NCBI GenBank assembly: GCA_905215395.1
Contig: CAJMQA010000229.1
Span: forward strand, 1 to 5,755
Direction: 5' to 3'
Length of the DNA: 5,755 nt
From: an uncultured bacterium
Lineage (GTDB): Bacteria; Bacteroidota; Bacteroidia; Bacteroidales; Marinifilaceae
Position 1 is the first letter of the stretch; each line of letters starts with the position of its first letter. The notes under the pieces are model-generated. The model ran no database searches and had not been told where the DNA came from. It saw only the letters and a list, made by a program, of their open reading frames with translations. Shown in pieces: positions 1 through 5,755 of the stretch. The position numbers and the translations under genes were made by a program.

Positions 1-1054
1 GGTCTACCACTTTCATGAAACGTAATCCGGTTGCTCCAAAATCACTGATTTCTTTGATCCAGCCTTCCCAACGATAATCTACACCATCCAGATCTATGGA
101 ATAGATATCTTTGTAGTTGGATTGCAGGTCCAGAGAATTACTACCAGTATAATATAATTGGTGCTGAGTTGTTTCCCACCATTTGTCAGAAAAGAGCCCG
201 AAAATGGTTTCTTTGGGGGATAATACTCCATTCACAAGGTCTTCGATATTAGTCTTCTCTTCCAATTTGAAGAAACCACAGTTAATGACTTCCAAAGCTT
301 TCTCCTTGGCTTTTTCCCAGTTCCCCATGGTCCAGTAGACACGTGATAAAACAGCTTTTACAGCATATAGGTTCATGTGAATCGGACGATCCAGTATAAA
401 TCCCCCTGCATTTTCGTCTGTGCGGTCAAAATATTCGCCGTGGGCTTCAAACAAACGTTCAGCTTCGGTCAGGTCTGCCAATATTTTTTTGTAGCTCTCA
501 CTGCTTTTTTCAAAAGGACTGACTTCGAATGAATATTTTGTATAGTAGGGAATACCTTCAGCATTGGGGTTCTGGATAATATCGTCAGTGAAAAGCCTCA
601 GGATTTCGAAATGCATGAAAGCACGCAAGCCCAGGGCTTCCGCTTTATAGATATTGTACAGCTTCATGCTGTTTTCGTCCTTTAAGGCCAGATTGACCAG
701 GATATTGTTTACATTGGCAATGTTTTTATACATGTAGATCCAAATGTTGTCGATAATAGGACGAACTTCCGAGTGTTTGTAGTTGTATTGGCTGAGTTTG
801 TGACTCGGATCCTGATCCCAGCTTGCGATCAGATACTGGGCGGCAACGTCATTGACGTAAAAAGACAGGTTTTGACCGTATAGGTCTGTGCGGCCCAGAA
901 ATGAATAAACTCCATAGAGGGCGTCTTCAAAACCCTCAGAATTTTTGAATAACTCATCATTTACTACTTCCCCTTCAGGTTTCACGTTCAGGAAATCATC
1001 ACAGGAATAATGAAGCAGCAGAGATAGTATTAATATATAACGAATGATTTTCAT
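1..1054 (-). CDS. SusD/RagB-family outer-membrane lipoprotein (3' end outside window)
   Basis: Surface lipoprotein expected to bind the ligand and act as the lid of the SusC barrel encoded just upstream. The first 351 codons are present with no internal stop; SusD proteins are usually about 450-600 residues, so roughly the C-terminal third is missing because the window ends, not because the gene is broken. Residues 1-17 form a lipoprotein signal (K2 and R5, hydrophobic 6-14) ending at Cys18. The lipobox LHYSC is loose, with His at -3, but CDDFL after it is typical of SusD starts. The N-terminal SusD-like domain shows the hallmark EALGLRAFMHFEILRLF (139-155), and a TPR-like helix pair lies around AVKAVLSRVYWTMGNWEKAK (231-250). 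The ATG follows the susC stop by 12 bp, so the two are surely co-transcribed and probably translationally coupled. No Shine-Dalgarno is present. The ligand cannot be inferred. Confidence 0.95.
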   Translation of the reverse strand, partial: MKIIRYILILSLLLHYSCDDFLNVKPEGEVVNDELFKNSEGFEDALYGVYSFLGRTDLYGQNLSFYVNDVAAQYLIASWDQDPSHKLSQYNYKHSEVRPIIDNIWIYMYKNIANVNNILVNLALKDENSMKLYNIYKAEALGLRAFMHFEILRLFTDDIIQNPNAEGIPYYTKYSFEVSPFEKSSESYKKILADLTEAERLFEAHGEYFDRTDENAGGFILDRPIHMNLYAVKAVLSRVYWTMGNWEKAKEKALEVINCGFFKLEEKTNIEDLVNGVLSPKETIFGLFSDKWWETTQHQLYYTGSNSLDLQSNYKDIYSIDLDGVDYRWEGWIKEISDFGATGLRFMKVVD

Positions 1055-1066
1055 AGTGTTGATCGG

Positions 1067-4000
1067 TTAAAAAGTTGGACTAACTGAGAATGAGAATCCA
1101 CGGCTGAAAGGATATGAAGTTCCTCTTTCCAGCCGGATGGTAGAGAACCGGAACGGATCGTTGGCGCCTACACTTAACCTCAGGCGTTTGAAACCGATTT
1201 TTCTGAGGGCTTCCGGTTTGAACTCATAAGCAAGTTCAATTCTCTTGATTTCCAGTGTGTTGTCTTTTTCAATAAAACGGCTGGTATGGATTGAGGTACG
1301 GGAGTCTGCATTTGCAATGTCGAGGTATGGAGGAATGTCGTTGATGTTTTTCCAGCGTTCTTCGAAAGCCCGTTTGTCTACGTTGTGTTTCGGGTTGACA
1401 TTTTCTACATTAATGGCACGGGTGGTATTGTAAAGTTCACCACCGAAACGGTATTTGATGCTGAAATTGAGGGACCAGTTTTTCCAGCTGAGATAGGGGA
1501 AAATTGCTCCTTCTAAATCAGGTTCTTCATCTCCCAATACTACTTTGTCGTTTGCATCGTACTCCAGAGTATAGGTTCCGTTTTTCTTAATGAAAACCTC
1601 TTCTCCTGTTGCGGGGTTGATACCGGCAGAACGTACGGCGTAAATGGCTGATGTAGATTGCCCTTCCCGGTAAAGGATTTTTGGAGAGGTGGATGCTGTT
1701 GAATTGCTCTCTTCGTTCATCTTTTGCAAGCTATTACTGATAGCCAGGATTTTATTCTCGTTATGCGAACCATTGACCTTTACGCTGAAACGCCAGTTTT
1801 TCTTTGAAATAATCAGTGCAGTTACATCGAATTCAAAGCCGGTGTTACGCATACGTCCCAAATTGTTTTTTACAGTTGTTTCTCCTACGGAAGGGGGGAT
1901 AGTCATATCGATTAACATGTCTTCAGTAGTTTTAACGTAGTAGTCAAAAGTTGCACTGAAACGATTATTGAACAGATCCACAGATAACCCCAGGTTATGC
2001 ATATTGGTCGATTGCCAGGTCAGATCCTTGTTTCCCATGGTTTTGGGAATTGCTCCGATGCCATGCAGGTAGTAATTATCACTACTGTAAAGATAGGTCG
2101 TAATGGCCTGATAAGGGGAGAAAGAGATATTCCCTGTTACTCCATAAGAGTAGCGTAAACGCAAGGTATTCAACCATTCATAGTGCAGAAATCTTTCGTT
2201 ATGAAGATTCCAGCCTGCTCCTGCTGACCAGAAAGGAGCATAGCGGTTGTCAGAACCGAATTTGGAGGAACCTGACCGCCGGATAGAACCATCGACAAAA
2301 TATTTGTTGTTGACGATAAAGTTCAGGTTACCGAAAATACCGAGCCGGGTACTCAGTTCCTCGCTTCCTTCAGGGTGACCGTTTATATAACTTGCTCCAA
2401 ACCAGGGAGAGTGAAGATTGGGTTTAAAATAACCAATGGCAGTATATTCATCTTTGATTTTCTTTTCTTTGTAAATATCTGTTCCGGCATGTAAACTCAA
2501 TAAATTGTTTTCTCCGAAATTGATGATGTAGTTGGCGATGAAATTTCCGGAATAGTCCATCCCTTTTTCATGATTTGTGGTCATTGTACCTTTCTTGACA
2601 ATGTCCGTAACATCTTTAAAGGCATTGGATTGCGGTGACTTATAGTCTTCAATTTTTTCTCCGGTTGTTGTTAGCGAACCAGTCGCAGTGACATATAAAT
2701 TTTTCACAATATCCCAGCGTAGACTCAGACTGTTGAGGAAGGAATAAGATTCTGTTTCATAAAAGTTTCCGCATTCAGCTTCATAGAGGGGGTTGGGGAT
2801 ATCGTATGATAAAGTTTTGATCAATTTTCCATATTCGTCACGGGGTGTGTCGTATGGATTGACAATCACATAGTCGGAAAACGTTCCGTAAGGACTGTTC
2901 TTTGATCTGACATTGCTGTACTGGGATTGTAAGGATACGGTCAGTTTATTATCCACATGGTAGGAGAGGAAAACAGAAATTCCGTAGGTATTACGGTAGT
3001 CATCCTTCATAACACCGTGTATGTTTTTGATATTGGCATTGAGCCGGTAAGTCATACCGTTGCCTCTTCCGCTGATCCCGACAGAGTTATTTATGGAAAA
3101 GCCGGAACGTAATGGTTTGGCTAACCAGTTGGTATTCGCTCCTTTGGAAATGGCAATTTTTTTCCGGTTGTATTCTTCATAACCATCCTTGGTTTCAAAG
3201 TTATACAAGCCGGCCAAACGTTCGAATTCAAGTTTATCGGCTGCCTCCAGGTAATCGTAAGTTCTCAGGTCCGGAACATCCAGCGAACCGTCGAGATTGT
3301 AGCTGACACGGATTTTGTCATTCAGGATTTTTTTCCGCTCGATAATGATCACCCCATTGGCTGCTTTTTCACCGTACAGGGCAGTGGCTGATGCATCTTT
3401 TAATACGTCTACACGTTCGATATCATTGATGTCAATATCATACAGGTCACGTAAGGAAATTTCCACACCGTCCAGAATGATGATGGGTTGGTTTGCGCTC
3501 TCGTCGGCATCTGTTGCCAGTGATGAGGTTCCACGGATCACGATTTCAGGCAGACGGTTCGGGTCGGATCCGAATTCGTTGTTTTCAAGTAATTTCAAAC
3601 CCGGAGTCATCATGGCAATTGCACTGATCAGGTTGGTATTGGAAACAGCCTTGATGTCTTCGATCTCCAGGGTTTTTACAGATCCGGTAAAACTATTTTT
3701 ATTTTTAGTGAAGAAACCGGTCACTACAACATCGTCCAATGTGGTTTGTTCTTCCTGCATAACGACTTTATAGACCGTTTTGCTTTTATTGATTTTCAGT
3801 TCATAGTTTTTCATACCGATGAACGAAAGAATCAGGACTGTATTTTCCGGATTTGTAATTTCGATAGTAAATTTACCGTCCGCATCTGTTGCAACGCCAA
3901 TGCTGGTACCTTTGATGACTACCGACACCCCTGGTAGGGCATTTCCGCTTTCATCCGTGACTGTTCCTTGGATTTTCAAGGCATTGGAAACCTGTTGTGT

Positions 4001-4378
4001 TTGTAACTGTGTGGTCTGAGGAGTAATGATGATGACGCCCCGTTCTACCTGAAATCCCAGATTTTCTTTGCTCAGAATATCTTTCAAAACCCGGTCCATT
4101 TCTGCGTTTTCAGCTTTTACGGTGATGTTGTTCATATTTTTCAGTTCATTGTGATTGAAGAAAAATTTGAATCCTGTTTGCCTGCGGATTTCCTTAATCA
4201 CGTCGATCATGCTTACTTCTTTCATGTCAAGATTGATTTTGACATTCTGTGAATAAGTTGTTGCCGACACCTGAAGGAGCAGGCATAACATGAAAATTGA
4301 GGTGAGTTTCATAACTAAAAGAATCTTTCTGAGGCAGATATCCCAGTATGGAGTGCCTCCATTACATTTTTTTTTCAT
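1067..4378 (-). CDS. SusC/RagA-family TonB-dependent outer-membrane receptor with STN signalling domain
   Basis: Outer-membrane active transporter of 1103 residues, normal for an STN-bearing SusC. Order of parts: signal peptide about 1-43 with an extended basic n-region (hydrophobic core about 24-38, cleavage probably near TTYSQ); STN domain about 45-120, with DVIKEIRRQTGFKFFF at 59-74; a carboxypeptidase-regulatory-like beta-sandwich about 136-208, starting IQGTVTD; a TonB-box-like LDDVVVTGF at 214-222; a plug about 225-348 with IRGTSSL (281-287), IIILDGVEI (299-307) and the signature ERVDVLKDASATALYGEKAA (321-340); then a beta-barrel to the terminal Phe. The STN domain implies signalling to the FecR protein encoded upstream, besides TonB-driven import. 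The susD partner follows after 12 bp. I keep the first ATG because its basic n-region is common in Bacteroidales homologues; Met23 (4312) is an alternative start that still leaves a plausible signal peptide. The plug ends IIIERKK rather than the usual IIITTK-like end. The substrate is unknown. Confidence 0.97.
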   Translation of the reverse strand: MKKKCNGGTPYWDICLRKILLVMKLTSIFMLCLLLQVSATTYSQNVKINLDMKEVSMIDVIKEIRRQTGFKFFFNHNELKNMNNITVKAENAEMDRVLKDILSKENLGFQVERGVIIITPQTTQLQTQQVSNALKIQGTVTDESGNALPGVSVVIKGTSIGVATDADGKFTIEITNPENTVLILSFIGMKNYELKINKSKTVYKVVMQEEQTTLDDVVVTGFFTKNKNSFTGSVKTLEIEDIKAVSNTNLISAIAMMTPGLKLLENNEFGSDPNRLPEIVIRGTSSLATDADESANQPIIILDGVEISLRDLYDIDINDIERVDVLKDASATALYGEKAANGVIIIERKKILNDKIRVSYNLDGSLDVPDLRTYDYLEAADKLEFERLAGLYNFETKDGYEEYNRKKIAISKGANTNWLAKPLRSGFSINNSVGISGRGNGMTYRLNANIKNIHGVMKDDYRNTYGISVFLSYHVDNKLTVSLQSQYSNVRSKNSPYGTFSDYVIVNPYDTPRDEYGKLIKTLSYDIPNPLYEAECGNFYETESYSFLNSLSLRWDIVKNLYVTATGSLTTTGEKIEDYKSPQSNAFKDVTDIVKKGTMTTNHEKGMDYSGNFIANYIINFGENNLLSLHAGTDIYKEKKIKDEYTAIGYFKPNLHSPWFGASYINGHPEGSEELSTRLGIFGNLNFIVNNKYFVDGSIRRSGSSKFGSDNRYAPFWSAGAGWNLHNERFLHYEWLNTLRLRYSYGVTGNISFSPYQAITTYLYSSDNYYLHGIGAIPKTMGNKDLTWQSTNMHNLGLSVDLFNNRFSATFDYYVKTTEDMLIDMTIPPSVGETTVKNNLGRMRNTGFEFDVTALIISKKNWRFSVKVNGSHNENKILAISNSLQKMNEESNSTASTSPKILYREGQSTSAIYAVRSAGINPATGEEVFIKKNGTYTLEYDANDKVVLGDEEPDLEGAIFPYLSWKNWSLNFSIKYRFGGELYNTTRAINVENVNPKHNVDKRAFEERWKNINDIPPYLDIANADSRTSIHTSRFIEKDNTLEIKRIELAYEFKPEALRKIGFKRLRLSVGANDPFRFSTIRLERGTSYPFSRGFSFSVSPTF

Positions 4379-4390
4379 ACATTTGTAATG
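4360..4390 (-). repeat. 7-bp inverted repeat enclosing the susC start codon
   Basis: In the transcribed direction, CATTACA (4390-4384) and TGTAATG (4366-4360) are perfect complements with a 17-base interior that holds the susC ATG (4378-4376) and a run of nine A (4375-4367). In mRNA this could form a hairpin with the start codon and A-tract in the loop. Seven pairs, mostly A-U, make it weak, so an effect on translation is only a possibility. Confidence 0.35.
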
Positions 4391-4495
4391 TTTAAGTTGG
4401 ACATTAGCGTTTGCTTAACATGTTATCTAACCGGGAGATGCTGGTACCATTTTCCGGTTATTTTTATTAATATTTATTGGTTGACTAATTTTTGT
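4379..4495 (-). promoter_or_regulatory. fecR-susC intergenic region, probable site of the susC promoter
   Basis: This 117-bp gap is the only sizeable space between the genes and probably carries the ECF-sigma-dependent promoter of susC-susD. The fecR-proximal half is very AT-rich (4461-4495); the susC-proximal half has inverted repeats. I find no match to the Bacteroidota housekeeping -7 element TAnnTTTG on the minus strand, which agrees with, but does not prove, use of an alternative sigma factor. No exact promoter or transcription start can be placed. A perfect 10-bp palindrome, TAACATGTTA, sits at 4416-4425 and could be an operator. No ribosome binding site of the Shine-Dalgarno type precedes the susC ATG. 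Confidence 0.4.
4429..4459. repeat. Inverted repeat (AACCGG / CCGGTT arms) between fecR and susC
   Basis: Arms AACCGG (4429-4434) and CCGGTT (4454-4459) are perfect 6-bp complements around a 19-base interior that contains the palindrome TGGTACCA (4442-4449). Read as plus-strand RNA, the stem extends to 12 pairs if two G-U pairs are allowed, and is followed by a T-rich stretch (4460-4468). Read as minus-strand RNA, the direction of the genes, the extension has two A-C mismatches and no U-tract follows. It therefore does not look like an ordinary terminator of fecR. It could be a protein-binding site, an attenuating RNA hairpin, or chance. Confidence 0.4.
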
Positions 4496-5683
4496 TTAAT
4501 GTCGCATCATAACTGTAATGGTGCGTCCCTTAATTGAAAACTGGACTTTCGTGGACAGTTCGATGATTCCCAGAATGACGTCGCATTTTTCATATTTTTC
4601 AAGATCTCCGGTGAAAACCAGATCTTTAGCTTCCTGACTCTGGTAAAAGACTTCTACATCGTACCATCGGGAAATACGTTTCATGATGTCTTCCAGACGC
4701 TGTGCCTCAAGTATAAACAGCCCGTTCCGCCAACTGCAATATATATCTGTGTTTACTTTTTGTACCTGAATGCTTTGATCGTTTCTGTTGTAGGTAATTT
4801 GTTCTCCGGGTCTGATGATTTGTTCCGAACTGCTTTTAGGGTCGGTAAATGAAACTGAACCTGTTACCAGAGTTGTCTGAATGATGTCGTCATTGGAATA
4901 AGCGCTGACATTGAAAGTTGTTCCCAATACTTTGATTTTTCCGGCCTGGGTTTCTACCACAAAGGGGGCCTTTTCATTCCGGGCAACTTCAAAATAAGCT
5001 TCCCCGATAAGCTGTACTTTCCGGATATCCTGGGGAAATTCTACCGGGAATATAAGCTTGCTGTCTGCATTCAGACTAATTTTGGTTCCATCGGACAGAG
5101 TTACCTGGTATTCGCCTCCCCGGGGAGTGATAATGGTATTCCGGGCAACTGCCTGATCGTTGCTTTCTCCCTGACTGTTGTATTGCAAACCGTTTTCCTG
5201 ATGGTTGATAATGACATTGTTTTCCCGGGCAACGGTATCTGAATGGTTTTCCTGAGATAGTAATATCTCTTTGCCATTTCCCAGCACCAGAACAGCTTTT
5301 GCTCCTCCTGGAAGGAGTGATTCCTGTGCCAATACCAGACTTTCATTACTTTTATTTTTAGTAATGTAAGTATAAGCTGCCCATGAGCCTAAGAGTGGCA
5401 ATGCTATGACCGCAGCGTACTTCAATATTTTCCGGATAGTGAAATTATGACCTGATTTCCGGGTATGTTTTATAAATTCTTCCCAGGCTCCGTCCCGGTC
5501 AACAACCCGCTCTTCATTCCCCGAATAGTAACGGTTGAAATAGGATTTTGCCTTTTCGAAATATTCCCGGTTCTTTTCGTCTTCTGAATACCAGCTTTGG
5601 AAAAGCTTTTCTTCTTCTTCCGTGCACTGCCCCAGAATCTTTCTGACGATCAGTCCCCATTCTATGTAATTGTTATTTTGCAT
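4496..5683 (-). CDS. FecR-family inner-membrane anti-sigma factor (sigma regulator)
   Basis: Single-pass membrane protein of 395 residues, full length for Bacteroidota FecR proteins, expected to bind an ECF sigma factor in the cytoplasm and the STN domain of the adjacent SusC receptor in the periplasm. The cytoplasmic anti-sigma part is about 1-86 and includes DRDGAWEEF (62-70), a conserved feature of this family. One transmembrane helix lies about 87-107. The FecR domain is about 183-280, with TPRGGEYQVTLSDGTKISLN (186-205), GEAYFEVA (227-234) and VLGTTFNVSAY (252-262). The C-terminal domain about 322-392 matches the DUF4974/FecR C-terminal type and has an STN-like pattern of strands and helices. 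Residues 123-142 resemble the start of the FecR domain, and VAR(N/E) occurs three times. The stop lies 117 bp before susC. No sigma factor gene is in the window; by usual order it should lie beyond 5755. There is no sign of truncation or frameshift. Confidence 0.95.
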   Translation of the reverse strand: MQNNNYIEWGLIVRKILGQCTEEEEKLFQSWYSEDEKNREYFEKAKSYFNRYYSGNEERVVDRDGAWEEFIKHTRKSGHNFTIRKILKYAAVIALPLLGSWAAYTYITKNKSNESLVLAQESLLPGGAKAVLVLGNGKEILLSQENHSDTVARENNVIINHQENGLQYNSQGESNDQAVARNTIITPRGGEYQVTLSDGTKISLNADSKLIFPVEFPQDIRKVQLIGEAYFEVARNEKAPFVVETQAGKIKVLGTTFNVSAYSNDDIIQTTLVTGSVSFTDPKSSSEQIIRPGEQITYNRNDQSIQVQKVNTDIYCSWRNGLFILEAQRLEDIMKRISRWYDVEVFYQSQEAKDLVFTGDLEKYEKCDVILGIIELSTKVQFSIKGRTITVMMRH

Positions 5684-5713
5684 GGTTTGACAAAATAAAG
5701 GTTCGTTTTTTTA

Positions 5714-5749
5714 GTGAAATCGGTGGAATCAGTGAAACTGGTGAAATCG
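5714..5749. repeat. Four-copy 9-bp tandem repeat upstream of fecR
   Basis: Read on the plus strand, the units are GTGAAATCG (5714-5722), GTGGAATCA (5723-5731), GTGAAACTG (5732-5740) and GTGAAATCG (5741-5749), and a partial GT follows at the window edge. The first and last units are identical; the middle two differ from them at two positions each. The array ends 31 bp before the fecR start codon. Because the unit is a multiple of three, two minus-strand frames stay open through it, and one of them ends at a TAA inside the fecR start region. The tail of an upstream gene overlapping fecR therefore cannot be excluded, although the repeat structure looks more like non-coding DNA. The array may continue beyond the window. 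Confidence 0.6.
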
Positions 5750-5755
5750 GTTCTG

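Noticed and set aside
1..1054. susD as a truncated pseudogene
   Set aside because: The reading frame is open to the very edge of the window and the visible part has normal family features. The missing end is due to the window boundary.
1245..4019. Several plus-strand open frames of 62-152 codons inside the susC region
   Set aside because: They lie antisense to a full-length receptor gene with clear domain structure, and their translations show no recognisable domains. They are shadows of the susC codon pattern.
4429..4468. Plus-strand rho-independent terminator (stem followed by a T-rich stretch)
   Set aside because: No plus-strand gene exists for it to terminate. In the gene direction the stem has mismatches and no U-tract. 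It is recorded as an inverted repeat only.
5101..5346. An 81-codon minus-strand frame inside fecR
   Set aside because: It overlaps fecR in another frame, across a region where the FecR protein itself is well supported. Its translation is low in recognisable features.
5691..5697. TATTTTG on the minus strand, resembling the Bacteroidota -7 element TAnnTTTG, just upstream of fecR
   Set aside because: It is one base short of the consensus spacing and only about 8 bp from the ATG, and I see no matching -33 TTTG at the right distance. It is too weak to call a promoter.

Overview
The window reads as part of a Bacteroidota chromosome, most likely a gut-type Bacteroidales. It holds a SusC-type TonB-dependent receptor with an N-terminal STN domain, a SusD-type lipoprotein and a FecR-type anti-sigma factor, all on the minus strand. 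Start sites are A/T-rich and lack Shine-Dalgarno sequences, which fits that phylum. The wording of the SusC C-terminus (a 'RGTSYPFSRGFSF'-like end) recalls Odoribacteraceae or Parabacteroides-like receptors, but I hold the family assignment only weakly.

In the direction of transcription (high to low coordinates), positions 5755-5684 are an upstream leader with four copies of a 9-bp tandem repeat. A complete fecR-like gene follows (5683-4496), then a 117-bp AT-rich gap with inverted repeats (4495-4379). Next is a complete susC-like receptor gene (4378-1067), a 12-bp spacer, and the first 351 codons of a susD-like gene (1054-1), which runs off the window. No stretch over 300 bases lacks a gene. 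I see no RNA gene, mobile element or CRISPR array.

The genes fit a trans-envelope (Fec-type) regulated uptake locus. SusD and the SusC barrel would capture and import a ligand at the outer membrane. The STN domain of SusC would report ligand occupancy to the periplasmic part of FecR, and FecR would control an ECF sigma factor that activates susC-susD. The sigma factor gene is not in the window; by the usual gene order it should lie just beyond position 5755. No degradative enzyme or other substrate clue is visible, so the ligand (glycan, glycopeptide, peptide or other) cannot be stated.

I find no clearly new system here. The most unusual signals are small: the 9-bp repeat array upstream of fecR, an A9 tract and hairpin at the susC start codon, and the inverted repeats between fecR and susC.
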